A stretch of DNA of 64,000 nucleotides, taken from positions 310,001 through 374,000 of the forward strand of contig CAXXMM010000014.1 of assembly GCA_963676385.2 (NCBI GenBank), written 5' to 3'. The notes beneath the pieces are model-generated. The model ran no database searches. It had not been told where the DNA came from and saw only the letters and a program-made list of their open reading frames with translations. The position numbers and the translations under genes were made by a program. This stretch comes from UBA1422 sp963676385 (GTDB lineage: Bacteria; Bacillota; Clostridia; Peptostreptococcales; Anaerovoracaceae). This document shows, piece by piece, positions 16,429 to 24,403 of the stretch; positions within the stretch are counted from its first letter, which is position 1; the number at the start of each line of letters is the position of its first letter.

Positions 16429-19400
16429 ATGAGATTAGGAATTGACATTGGCTCAACCACAGTTAAATTGGTTGTCCTTGATGAAGAAGAAAAGTTAATA
16501 TACAGCAAATATGAGCGGCATATGTCTAATGTTTTTGATAAAGTTGCGGAATTGTTAAACCAGCTGAATCAGGAATATAAAGGAGAGGTTGTTCGCCCAT
16601 GTATTACCGGATCCGGTGGGCTTGCATTGGCAAAACTAATTGGTATACCTTTTGAACAAGAAGTGGTTGCCTGCAGCAGAGCAGTTGAAACCCTGATTCC
16701 CAAGACAGATGTTGCCATTGAACTAGGTGGAGAAGACGCGAAGATTACGTTTTATGGACAAACGATTGAGCAACGGATGAATGGCACATGCGCTGGTGGA
16801 ACCGGTGCATTTATTGATCAAATGGCAGTGCTCTTAAATACAGATGCCGCTGGATTGGATTTGGCGGCCGCACATCACAAAATGATATATCCCATTGCTG
16901 CACGTTGTGGGGTTTTTGCAAAAACGGATATTCAACCCCTCATAAACGAAGGAGCGGCTATTGAAGATATAGCAGCATCTATATTTCAAGCAGTGGTCAA
17001 TCAGACGATTAGTGGTTTAGCATGTGGCCGTACAATAAAAGGGAATGTGGCGTTTTTAGGAGGACCATTATCGTTTTTAGAAGGCCTCAGAAATCGTTTT
17101 ATTGAAACCCTAAAACTTCCCCCGGAACAAGTGATTTTCCCGAAGGAATCAAAATATTTTGTGGCAATCGGCGCTGCCATGTTGGCTGGGAACAATCTTC
17201 AAATAGCTGTTGATGAGCTTGCAAATCGTGTGGCGCATATGGATCCTAAGGCGATTTCGGAGTCAAAACATATTGAACCTCTCTTTCGAAATTCATTGGA
17301 ATACAGCACTTTCCAAGAAAGACATGGGCTTCATAAAATTAATCGAAAAGATATTAAGAAGTCCAAAGGGAAATTGTTTCTCGGAATTGATGCTGGCTCT
17401 ACAACAACAAAAGCGGCACTGATTGATGATGAAAAGAATCTTGTTTTTTCATTTTATCGAAGCAACGAAGGAAAGCCCATACAAGCTACAATGACAATGC
17501 TGCGCCAGCTATACAGCAAACTTCCCGAACATGCTTTTATTGCCAACACAACCGTAACAGGATATGGCGAGGGATTGATTAAGGCTGCTTTTCGTGCCGA
17601 TTTAGGTGAAATTGAAACGGTTGCCCATTACAAGGCGGCGGAAGAGTTTTTGCCTGGCGTTGAATTTATTTTGGACATTGGCGGCCAAGACATGAAATGC
17701 ATGAAAATCAAAGATGGGGCGATTTATAACATTATGTTAAATGAGGCTTGTTCTTCTGGTTGTGGTTCTTTTATTGAGACTTATGCAAAATCTGTCAACA
17801 TGGATAGCGAAGCGTTTTCCAAAGAGGCACTCTTTGCGGATCAACCTGTTGATCTGGGAACTCGTTGTACTGTGTTTATGAACTCCAAAGTGAAACAGGC
17901 CCAAAAAGAAGGCGCTACCATCGGAGATATTTCTGCAGGACTATCTTATTCTGTTATTAAAAATGCCCTATATAAAGTTATTAAGCTTCGAAATTCTGAT
18001 GAAGCGGGAGAGAAAATTGTGGTTCAGGGTGGCACCTTCATGAACGATGCCGTCCTAAGAAGTATTGAAAAAATCATTGAAAAAGATGTGGTTCGACCAG
18101 ATATCGCCGGGATTATGGGTGCTTATGGTGCAGCCTTAATTGCACGGGAAAACTATGTTATGGATACGGAGTCCTCTATTCTTCGATCAGAACAACTGGA
18201 TGATTTTACCGTTGAAAGTTCACACTCTCGATGCAAGTCATGTGAGAACCAGTGTTTATTAACCATTAATAAATTTAGTGATGGAACTCGATTTATTACA
18301 GGAAATCGTTGCGAAAAAGGTGAAGGAAAAGTAGCTACGGACACCAACCTTCCGGATTTATACGATTATAAGTTTAGGCGGTTGTTTGGATATTCTCCGC
18401 TAAGTGAAACCGCATCCAAACGTGGTGTTGTTGGAATCCCTCGTGTTCTTAACATGTATGAAAACTATCCGTTTTGGTTTACCTTCTTCACCCGCCTAGG
18501 CTTCCGAGTGGTGCTATCCCCCCAATCAGGGAAACATCTATATGAAAGTGGTATGGAAACCATTTCCTCCGACACAGCCTGTTATCCGGCAAAACTGGTT
18601 CATGGCCACATTCGTTGGCTGGTGGACGCCGGTGTAAAATGGATTTTCTACCCAAGCATTAATTATGAAAGGCAAGAGGACAAATCGGCTTCTAACCACT
18701 ACAATTGTCCAATTGTAGCCACATATCCAGAGGTCATTGCCAACAATATGGATGATATTTTAAAGGAACATGGGGTCAAGTTCTCCCATCCTTTCTTACC
18801 ATATGACAATGATTTGAAGCTAGCCAGGGAAATGCAACGGCTTCTGAGAGCAAATCGTATTACCGGAATGGAAATTGAATCGGCAATCCGGGAGGCTAGG
18901 CAAGAAGACAAGCGATTCAAAAGCGATATTCGAAAGCAAGGGGAATATGCCCTAAAGTATGCACGAACAAATAAGAAAAAGTCCATTGTACTTGCAGGAA
19001 GACCTTATCATTTGGATCCTGAAATTAACCATGGCATTAACTCGTTGATTCGGTCTTTTGACATGGTTGTGTTAACCGAAGATTCCGTTGCCCACTTAAG
19101 TAAGCAGATTCGGCCCTTACGGGTGTTGGATCAGTGGATGTATCATTCCAGACTTTACAAGGCGGCAGATTTCGTTGGAACAACAGACGATGTTGAAATT
19201 ATCCAATTGAATTCATTTGGATGTGGCTTGGATGCTGTTACAACCGACCAAGTTGAAGAACTTACAATGAGAAACAATAAGCTTTATACTGTACTAAAAA
19301 TAGATGAGGGAAATAATTTAGGTGCAGCAAAAATTCGAATTCGTTCCCTCAAGGCTGCCATGGAGGAGCGAGAAAAAAGCCAGGTCATCCATACTGAAAG

Positions 19401-20643
19401 TCATGAGCCGTACAGTCGAATTCACTTTACAAAAGAAATGAAAAAAGAGTACACTGTATTAGTTCCTCAGATGTCTCCGATTCATTTTCAGTTTTTAGAG
19501 ACAGCATTGAGACAAAGAGGGTATCGGGCCGTATTGTTACCGGATGTGGATCATCATGCAGTTGAGCAAGGTTTGAAATATGTCAACAACGATGCATGCT
19601 ATCCGACTATAGTATGCTTAGGGCAAATTATTTCATATCTGAAGAGTGAACATGTGGATCCGGATAAGACTGCCATTTTTATGTCTCAAACCGGTGGGGG
19701 ATGTCGAGCTAGTAATTATATCGCTTTACTGCGTAAAGCATTAAAAGATATGCATATGGAACAAATCCCCGTCGTATCCGCAAGCATGGCAGGCTTGGAA
19801 AAAAATCAAGGGTTTCAAATAACATTAGGTCTTTTGAAACGATTTATTATGAGTTTCATATACGGAGATGTGCTGATGCGCGTCCTCTATACCACCAGAC
19901 CATATGAAGTGGAAAAAGGATCTGCGGATTCCTTAGCTGAAAAATGGTCTCGTGTTGCTAGAATGAATATTCACAGTGGGAGTTTTATCCGTTTTCGAAT
20001 GATATTGAAGGCCATGGTAAAAGCATTTGATCAATTGCCATTGCATGAGGATGTAAAAAAACCAAAAATTGGCGTTGTTGGTGAAATTTTAGTGAAGTAT
20101 CACCCTACTGCCAATAATGATATTGTTGGCGTCATTGAAAGGGAAGGTGGACAGGCTGTGGTCCCTGACTTGCTCGACTTTTTCTTGTATGGGATGTACA
20201 GCAAGGAGTTTAACTTTAACCGATTAAACGGTAATTATTGGACAATGTTAACGAATAAAATGGCCATTGGTGCCATTGAATTTTATCGGAAAGCAGCAAG
20301 AAAAGCCTTACATAATAGTAAACGGTTTGAACCGCCCCCGCATATTGATGAGACTGCAAAAAAGGCTCAGGAAATTCTTTCTCTTGGCAATCAATGTGGA
20401 GAAGGTTGGCTTTTGACCGGAGAAATGGTAGAGTTAATTGATAGCGGTGTTGAAAACGTTGTTTGCTTACAGCCCTTTGCATGTCTACCAAACCATGTGA
20501 CAGGAAAGGGAATTATGAAAGCACTACGAAAGCGAAATCCTTTGGCAAATATAGCTGCCATTGACTATGACCCGGGAGCAAGTGATGTGAATCAATTGAA
20601 TCGGATCAAATTGATGATGGCAACTGCCTATAAGAATCTTTAA
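16429..20643 (+). CDS. Giant 2-hydroxyacyl-CoA dehydratase activase-related protein
   Basis: A 1404-residue protein with two BadF/BcrA-type ATPase (ASKHA) domains in tandem: LGIDIGSTTVK at residue 3 and LGIDAGSTTTK near 319. Each has the cysteines that hold a bridging [4Fe-4S] cluster: GTCAGG and ARCGVF (about 121 and 160), then ACSSGCG and TRCTVF (about 440 and 480). A cysteine cluster CKSCENQC follows near 603, then DUF2229-like and HgdB-like regions (SSDTACYPAKLVHGH, NNDACYPTIVCLGQ). Activases use ATP to drive an electron into 2-hydroxyacyl-CoA dehydratases; these large fused homologues are widespread in Clostridia but their own substrate is unsettled. No dehydratase subunits lie nearby. 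The start has GGAG upstream. Confidence 0.88.
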   Translation: MRLGIDIGSTTVKLVVLDEEEKLIYSKYERHMSNVFDKVAELLNQLNQEYKGEVVRPCITGSGGLALAKLIGIPFEQEVVACSRAVETLIPKTDVAIELGGEDAKITFYGQTIEQRMNGTCAGGTGAFIDQMAVLLNTDAAGLDLAAAHHKMIYPIAARCGVFAKTDIQPLINEGAAIEDIAASIFQAVVNQTISGLACGRTIKGNVAFLGGPLSFLEGLRNRFIETLKLPPEQVIFPKESKYFVAIGAAMLAGNNLQIAVDELANRVAHMDPKAISESKHIEPLFRNSLEYSTFQERHGLHKINRKDIKKSKGKLFLGIDAGSTTTKAALIDDEKNLVFSFYRSNEGKPIQATMTMLRQLYSKLPEHAFIANTTVTGYGEGLIKAAFRADLGEIETVAHYKAAEEFLPGVEFILDIGGQDMKCMKIKDGAIYNIMLNEACSSGCGSFIETYAKSVNMDSEAFSKEALFADQPVDLGTRCTVFMNSKVKQAQKEGATIGDISAGLSYSVIKNALYKVIKLRNSDEAGEKIVVQGGTFMNDAVLRSIEKIIEKDVVRPDIAGIMGAYGAALIARENYVMDTESSILRSEQLDDFTVESSHSRCKSCENQCLLTINKFSDGTRFITGNRCEKGEGKVATDTNLPDLYDYKFRRLFGYSPLSETASKRGVVGIPRVLNMYENYPFWFTFFTRLGFRVVLSPQSGKHLYESGMETISSDTACYPAKLVHGHIRWLVDAGVKWIFYPSINYERQEDKSASNHYNCPIVATYPEVIANNMDDILKEHGVKFSHPFLPYDNDLKLAREMQRLLRANRITGMEIESAIREARQEDKRFKSDIRKQGEYALKYARTNKKKSIVLAGRPYHLDPEINHGINSLIRSFDMVVLTEDSVAHLSKQIRPLRVLDQWMYHSRLYKAADFVGTTDDVEIIQLNSFGCGLDAVTTDQVEELTMRNNKLYTVLKIDEGNNLGAAKIRIRSLKAAMEEREKSQVIHTESHEPYSRIHFTKEMKKEYTVLVPQMSPIHFQFLETALRQRGYRAVLLPDVDHHAVEQGLKYVNNDACYPTIVCLGQIISYLKSEHVDPDKTAIFMSQTGGGCRASNYIALLRKALKDMHMEQIPVVSASMAGLEKNQGFQITLGLLKRFIMSFIYGDVLMRVLYTTRPYEVEKGSADSLAEKWSRVARMNIHSGSFIRFRMILKAMVKAFDQLPLHEDVKKPKIGVVGEILVKYHPTANNDIVGVIEREGGQAVVPDLLDFFLYGMYSKEFNFNRLNGNYWTMLTNKMAIGAIEFYRKAARKALHNSKRFEPPPHIDETAKKAQEILSLGNQCGEGWLLTGEMVELIDSGVENVVCLQPFACLPNHVTGKGIMKALRKRNPLANIAAIDYDPGASDVNQLNRIKLMMATAYKNL

Positions 20644-20673
20644 AACTCAAATAATTAGTAGGAGGAACCTCTC

Positions 20674-21393
20674 ATGGGAAGACATGGAACAATAGCAGGT
20701 AGAAAAGAAAAGCAGGACTCAAAACGTTCTGCAATGTTTACAAAAGTTGCAAGAGCCATTACGGTGGCAGCAAAAAACGGTGGCGATCCGGATTATAATG
20801 CTGAATTAAAACAAGCTATCGATAAGGGCAAAGCGATTAACATGCCCAATGATAACATTTCCAGAGCTATCAAAAAAGGAACCGGGGAAATTGAAGGTGT
20901 TTCATATGAGGATATGGCTTTCGAAGGATATGGGGCCTCTGGCGTAGCAGTTATCGTGGATGTTCTCACGGATAATAAGAACCGTACCACCTCTGCTGTC
21001 AAAAGCACTTTTGATAAGTTCGGGGGGAACCTGGGGACACCGGGGTGTGTTTCTTATATGTTCTCAAGAAAAGGTGTGATTGTTATTGAGAAAACAGAAA
21101 ACACCGATGAAGACGCTTTGATGGAAGTTGCCTTGGATGCGGGGATGGAGGATATGCAAGTTTACGAAGATAGTTTTGAAATCCTTACAACTCCAGAAGA
21201 TTTTGCCGAGGTGACCGCTCAATTAAAAAAGGCAGGGTATGAATTTGTTGAGGCGGATATTGAATATCTTCCATCCATGGAAGTGACACCGTCCTCACAA
21301 GATATTGCAAAACTGACTAAAATGATTGATTTACTTGAAGATAATGACGATGTGCAAAAGGTATATCATAATTGTGCCATTGAATTGGGATGA
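20674..21393 (+). CDS. YebC/PmpR family (TACO1-like) protein
   Basis: A full-length 239-residue YebC protein beginning MGRHGTIAGRK after a GGAGG site. Core signatures are the basic SKRSAMFTKVARAI-type helix region, NMPNDNISRAIKKGTGE, and FGGNLGTPGCVSYMF. The family was annotated as DNA-binding transcriptional regulators; more recent work on family members ties them to the ribosome and translation of difficult motifs. It is cytoplasmic. It sits 30 bases after the activase gene and its stop overlaps upstream codons of the nitroreductase frame; probably one transcript. Confidence 0.93.
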   Translation: MGRHGTIAGRKEKQDSKRSAMFTKVARAITVAAKNGGDPDYNAELKQAIDKGKAINMPNDNISRAIKKGTGEIEGVSYEDMAFEGYGASGVAVIVDVLTDNKNRTTSAVKSTFDKFGGNLGTPGCVSYMFSRKGVIVIEKTENTDEDALMEVALDAGMEDMQVYEDSFEILTTPEDFAEVTAQLKKAGYEFVEADIEYLPSMEVTPSSQDIAKLTKMIDLLEDNDDVQKVYHNCAIELG

Positions 21394-21428
21394 TAGCCCA
21401 TTCCTTCTTACGCAGGGAGGTGAACTTC

Positions 21429-22160
21429 ATGGAAATGAAAAAGGCTATGGATGTTAGAAAATCTTGGCGTCGGTATACTTCAGAGCCGATTGCTCCTGAG
21501 TCAACGGAGATTCTGCTTCAGTATGTTGATGAAATTAACAAGAAAGAGGGTCTACACCTTCAGATGGTTTTTGACCAAGGGGATGCATTTGATGGATTGA
21601 GAAAAAGTTACGGGCTGTTTTCGGGAGTTAGAAACTATCTGGTATTGGCGGGAAATCCATCCATTCCATACTTGCATGAAAAGATGGGGTATTACGGAGA
21701 AAAATGGGTGTTGCTGGCGACCAGTTTGGAAATTGGCACTTGTTGGGTTTCTGGAACTTATGACAAAAAATCTGTATATTGTGATTTGGATGCCGGAGAA
21801 GAAGTGAGTGCATTAATAACTTTTGGTGTTGTTGTTGATAAAGAAACTACCTTTGCAAAAATATTCCGTAAAGGGTTGCATCGAAATTCAAAAACCATTG
21901 AAGATTTGCTCCATGCACCTTTCCAACCCCCCAATTGGGTATTGGAAGGAATGAAATATGTTGTGAACGCGCCTTCTGCGGCCAACCGTCAACCAGTACG
22001 TTTTACCTATTCGGAAGGGTTAGTACTTGCTTCTGTTCCGGGAGATAGCATGAATCAGAACCTGGATATGGGGATTGCCAAGTTGCACTTTGAACTTGGA
22101 TCTGGTGGAGGACAGTGGCACTGGGGAAGCGGAGGTATCTTCGAACCAAATAACTCATAA
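21429..22160 (+). CDS. Nitroreductase family protein (putative TM-nitroreductase type)
   Basis: The ATG at 21429, 8 bases after GGGAGG, is chosen over an earlier in-frame ATG at 21390 (243 residues). The N-terminus MKKAMDVRKSWRRYTSEPI and the later NAPSAANRQPVRFTY are hallmarks of FMN-binding nitroreductases, and GTCWVSGTYDK matches the duplicated-domain TM1586 type in which one chain contains two nitroreductase-like halves. It should bind FMN and reduce an unknown compound with NAD(P)H. The C-terminus GGGQWHWGSGGIFE is unusually Gly/Trp-rich. A terminator follows at once. Confidence 0.8.
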   Translation: MEMKKAMDVRKSWRRYTSEPIAPESTEILLQYVDEINKKEGLHLQMVFDQGDAFDGLRKSYGLFSGVRNYLVLAGNPSIPYLHEKMGYYGEKWVLLATSLEIGTCWVSGTYDKKSVYCDLDAGEEVSALITFGVVVDKETTFAKIFRKGLHRNSKTIEDLLHAPFQPPNWVLEGMKYVVNAPSAANRQPVRFTYSEGLVLASVPGDSMNQNLDMGIAKLHFELGSGGGQWHWGSGGIFEPNNS

Positions 22161-22172
22161 ATGAACACAAAA

Positions 22173-22196
22173 AAGCCTGCCACTGGGCAGGCTTTT
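22173..22196 (+). terminator. Terminator between nitroreductase and zinc-ribbon genes
   Basis: A 9-bp stem (22173-22181 with 22186-22194), four-base loop and T run. The A run on its left side suggests that it can act in both directions for the convergent genes. Confidence 0.85.
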
Positions 22197-22212
22197 GTTT
22201 TTGTAAAGGTAC

Positions 22213-22374
22213 TTATCTGTTGTAGCCTCGTTTTTCGGCCTTTTTCTTGTCTCTGCATTCTTTACATCTTTTTGGTTCGTTGTCGAATCCCTTTTCTTTG
22301 TAGAATTCCTGCTCGCCAATTGTGAAAACGAATTCTTTGCCACAATCTTGACAAATTAAGGTTTTTTCTTCCAT
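22213..22374 (-). CDS. Small zinc-ribbon protein
   Basis: A 53-residue gene on the minus strand beginning at 22374 after a GGAGGA site. It starts MEEKTLICQDCGKEF and ends CKECRDKKKAEKRGYNR. The two CxxC pairs (C8/C11 and C37/C40) would bind one zinc, with an FTIGEQEFYKEKGF segment between them. Proteins of this type are common in Clostridia as probable zinc-binding proteins of unknown function; the basic tail suggests nucleic-acid or ribosome contact. Convergent with the nitroreductase gene. Confidence 0.85.
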   Translation of the reverse strand: MEEKTLICQDCGKEFVFTIGEQEFYKEKGFDNEPKRCKECRDKKKAEKRGYNR

Positions 22375-22586
22375 TTGTAATGTTCCTCCATCGATAATAT
22401 ACGGGATACTTAATAATTTTATGGGGCGATTCTTCAGATGGGAACATCTTTGTGTAAGACTCCAAATAGACGAACGAACCTATAAAATTTTGCAGTATTG
22501 ATGTAATTATATATAATGGAATTTAATTTGTCTACTAATTGTTTGATAATTATTTCAATTTTGAAAATATTTATTTAGAAAAAGTA

Positions 22587-22615
22587 TTGACATTTACCAA
22601 AAATTGTAATATTGT
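22587..22615 (+). promoter_or_regulatory. Promoter of the protease riboswitch transcript
   Basis: TTGACA (22587-22592), 17-base spacer and TATTGT (22610-22615). Transcription would begin about 22622, just before the first c-di-GMP aptamer. The 210 bases between the zinc-ribbon start and this promoter are AT-rich with nothing recognised. Confidence 0.7.
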
Positions 22616-22637
22616 ACATACAAAGATAAGTATTCAG

Positions 22638-22715
22638 TAATGGCAAAGCAGTCGAAAGGCTGCGGCGCAAAGCCAAGGGGCTAAGTCGAAAGATAAGCCA
22701 GCCGGTTGCCGCATG
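22638..22715 (+). promoter_or_regulatory. c-di-GMP-I (GEMM) riboswitch 1
   Basis: Matches the type I cyclic-di-GMP aptamer: GGCAAAGC, a first hairpin closed by a GAAA tetraloop, the conserved GGCGCAAAGCCAAGGGGCUAA-type core (split here only in wording), a second hairpin also with GAAA, and CAGCCGGUUGCCG at the 3' end. The canonical GACGCAAAGC has one change (GGCGCAAAGC). AATGGC at its 5' edge (22639-22644) is complementary to GCCATT (22753-22758) at the 5' arm of the following terminator, a possible antiterminator when the aptamer is empty; this predicts OFF switching by c-di-GMP. Confidence 0.9.
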
Positions 22716-22753
22716 AATCATGTGTATGGATATATAGCACTTACCAATTGCGG

Positions 22754-22783
22754 CCATTCGGAGATACTCTGAATGGTTTTTTT
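22754..22783 (+). terminator. Terminator of riboswitch 1
   Basis: A 10-bp stem (22754-22763 with 22767-22776, one G-U pair), 3-base loop and seven Ts. It lies about 40 bases after the first aptamer and before the second, with no gene between, so it is the expression platform of riboswitch 1. Confidence 0.85.
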
Positions 22784-22835
22784 ACTCCCATAAGTAACCC
22801 GAGTGAAGAAATCCTACACTACAACTTAATACGAA

Positions 22836-22910
22836 ATAGCAAAACCGGAGAAATCCGGTGACGCAAAGCCAAAGGGTCTAAGCCGTAAGGTATGACAGCC
22901 GGTTGCCGTT
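22836..22910 (+). promoter_or_regulatory. c-di-GMP-I (GEMM) riboswitch 2
   Basis: A second, compact type I aptamer in tandem with the first: AGCAAAACCGG with GAAA loop, then the fully canonical GACGCAAAGCCAAAGGGUCU core, a GUAA-capped hairpin, and CAGCCGGUUGCCG. It is followed by an 8-bp hairpin (22909-22916 with 22923-22930) and then a strong terminator. GACAG near its 3' end (22894-22898) can pair with CTGTC in the terminator's 5' arm, which would make an antiterminator only when ligand is absent. Confidence 0.93.
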
Positions 22911-22961
22911 GATAACACGTCAGTTATCAATACACTCATGTACAATTATTTTGTTTTGAGC

Positions 22962-23006
22962 ACAGCGACTGTCCACCTAGCCTTTTGGACAGTCGCTGTT
23001 TCGTTT
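22962..23006 (+). terminator. Terminator of riboswitch 2, in front of the protease
   Basis: A perfect 13-bp stem (22962-22974 with 22987-22999), 12-base loop and a TTCGTTTT tail. It stands only 40 bases before the protease ATG, so the gene can be read only when this hairpin is bypassed, as expected of a riboswitch platform. Confidence 0.9.
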
Positions 23007-23046
23007 TCAACAGTATTTTGAAGCGAATATTCGGGAGGAAAACAAA

Positions 23047-23880
23047 ATGAAGAACATGAGAAATTGCAAAAAGAGCATGAGAGTATTGTTAACCATCTTA
23101 ATCTCTTTAGTATGTATAAATGGCGCTTTGATGATTGGAACCATTATTTCGTCTGCGGCGACTGCATCTGACCCAGAAGTTGGCGTTGCAAACAATAACG
23201 GGGCCACAAAGGTGAGTGAAACGGTAACGGCAGTTTTGACGGAGAAATTCTCAAATAAGGCAAATCAGAATGATGAAAACATGCAGTCAAGAGAACAAAC
23301 GGTTAAGAAAAACACCAAATCCTCAGATACTCAAAAAAACACTGTGGCAAAGACGGCCACAAAATCCACTACAAAAAGCGTAGCAACGACGAAAACCACA
23401 TCAACAAAAAGTAAGAAAACTTCATCATCGGGAATATCCTCTTTAAGAAGCAGTGTCAACCGTTCCTTGATGAACGCCTTTGATGAATTGGAGTTTGTAA
23501 TAAAAGTAAATCCGAAAGCAACCTATCTTGGTTATTTCAGCACCAGCAAGCATTCTCTTGAGATGAGAGAGGTCAGTATTGGAACATTTCGTCATGAAAT
23601 GGGGCATTTTCTAGATGTGCTGAAAAATATGCCTTCTAAAACCAGTGAGTTTGCATCTATATACAAGAAAGAAAAAGGTGACTATTCAGGCACAAACGCA
23701 GCATATATTACAAAAAATGCGCAAGAATATTTTGCACAATCGTATAGAAACTATCTTGAGAATGGATCAAAGTTAAAGTCTGAACGTCCCCAAACGTATA
23801 CTTTTATTCAGAAACAAGTATCTAATATCACCAGCACTGACATTAAAAGAACATACAATATGTATAGCTGGTCTTGGTAA
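23047..23880 (+). CDS. Secreted PPEP-like zinc metalloprotease under c-di-GMP control
   Basis: A 277-residue secreted protein: signal peptide (about 1-40), a Thr/Lys/Ser-rich linker (about 85-130) and a C-terminal protease domain. HEMGH (H183, E184, H187) is the zinc motif; E227 in QEYFAQS is the third ligand and Y220 lies 7 residues before it. C. difficile PPEP-1 has HETAH, Tyr and Glu at nearly the same spacing (39 versus 40 residues from last His to Glu, and 7 from Tyr to Glu). The tail SKLKSERPQTYTFIQ closely resembles the PPEP-1 tail SKLKS-PQTYSFLQ. I infer an ATLF/PPEP-family endopeptidase, probably cutting surface proteins at Pro-Pro. GGAGG precedes the ATG. Cleavage specificity is not proven by sequence. 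Confidence 0.85.
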   Translation: MKNMRNCKKSMRVLLTILISLVCINGALMIGTIISSAATASDPEVGVANNNGATKVSETVTAVLTEKFSNKANQNDENMQSREQTVKKNTKSSDTQKNTVAKTATKSTTKSVATTKTTSTKSKKTSSSGISSLRSSVNRSLMNAFDELEFVIKVNPKATYLGYFSTSKHSLEMREVSIGTFRHEMGHFLDVLKNMPSKTSEFASIYKKEKGDYSGTNAAYITKNAQEYFAQSYRNYLENGSKLKSERPQTYTFIQKQVSNITSTDIKRTYNMYSWSW

Positions 23881-23915
23881 ATGTCAAAAGGGCATTAATT
23901 TGCTACAAAATACAA

Positions 23916-23964
23916 GAGAAAAACCCGAAGGGCAGCGGCGCCTATCGGGTTTTTCTCTTTTTTT
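23916..23964 (+). terminator. Terminator after the protease
   Basis: A perfect 13-bp stem (23916-23928 with 23944-23956), 15-base loop and a T run. It separates the protease transcript from the adhesin leader. Confidence 0.92.
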
Positions 23965-24016
23965 ACTAAATATTTGCATAATTTAGCCTAGTAAAGCAAG
24001 TATTTGTGTTTTTTTC

Positions 24017-24045
24017 TTGACAAATAGGTATGATAAATATATTAT
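24017..24045 (+). promoter_or_regulatory. Promoter of the adhesin riboswitch transcript
   Basis: TTGACA (24017-24022), 17-base spacer and TATTAT (24040-24045), about 25 bases before the third aptamer. It has the same arrangement as the protease promoter. Confidence 0.7.
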
Positions 24046-24071
24046 TTTAGTACAAAGGGAACAGAGATGAA

Positions 24072-24179
24072 AATAGCAAAGCATTCGTGAGAGTGTGACG
24101 CAAAACTAGAGGGTCTTGTTGTTTACGAATTAAGTGCGAATCAGGGGTCGTATTAATACAAGATAGCCAGCTGCCATTG
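24072..24179 (+). promoter_or_regulatory. c-di-GMP-I (GEMM) riboswitch 3
   Basis: A type I aptamer with AGCAAAGCAUUCGUGAGAGU, then GACGCAAAACUAGAGGGUCUUG (shown in two parts: GACGCAAAAC, AGAGGGUCUUG) and a distal CAAGAUAGCCAGCUGCC closing strand. The second stem carries a long apical insertion of about 45 bases. The core is slightly off consensus (CAAAAC for CAAAGC). Its 3' strand CTGCCA is also the 5' arm of the next terminator, so ligand-stabilised folding should prevent termination: an ON switch. Confidence 0.88.
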
Positions 24180-24204
24180 AAGTGTATTTATTGGCAGTTT
24201 TTTT
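24169..24204 (+). terminator. Terminator of riboswitch 3 (overlaps aptamer)
   Basis: An 8-bp stem including one G-U pair (24169-24176 with 24192-24199), with the T run starting at the stem's end. The 5' arm lies inside the 3' end of the aptamer, so aptamer and terminator cannot both form. Confidence 0.85.
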
Positions 24205-24227
24205 ATTCTTTAGGAAACTGCGAAACG

Positions 24228-24333
24228 AAAAGGCAAAGCAGTTGTGAGGCTGTGACGCAAAGCTAAAGGGTCTTGGGAGATAATGACGTTTCATTTTTAT
24301 ACTACTATCTTCATAAGACAGCCAGCTACCGTT
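24228..24333 (+). promoter_or_regulatory. c-di-GMP-I (GEMM) riboswitch 4
   Basis: A fourth type I aptamer: GGCAAAGCAGUUGUGAGGCU with a GNRA-like GUGA loop, GACGCAAAGCUAAAGGGUCU, a long variable second stem, and AAGACAGCCAGCUACC at the 3' end. AGCTACC (24324-24330) is shared with the terminator stem that follows, giving the same ON geometry as riboswitch 3. Two ON switches in series should sharpen the response to c-di-GMP. Confidence 0.92.
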
Positions 24334-24360
24334 TGATTTGTTTGAGATGGTAGCTTTTTT
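24324..24360 (+). terminator. Terminator of riboswitch 4 (overlaps aptamer)
   Basis: A 7-bp stem (24324-24330 with 24349-24355) and a run of Ts through 24360. It lies 44 bases before the adhesin ATG and its 5' arm is part of the aptamer. Confidence 0.87.
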
Positions 24361-24403
24361 GTTCGTCGAACAGACGAAAGCTGCAGAGAAAGGGAGTGCA
24401 ATC

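Noticed and set aside
22638..24333. The recurring GCAAAGC...GACGCAAAGC blocks as a CRISPR array or other DNA repeat
   Set aside because: Only four copies, unequal spacing, each followed by a terminator, and a full match to the c-di-GMP-I aptamer layout.
24046..24403. A type II c-di-GMP riboswitch before the adhesin, as in C. difficile
   Set aside because: Both aptamers before the adhesin show the type I core; I find no type II pseudoknot elements.
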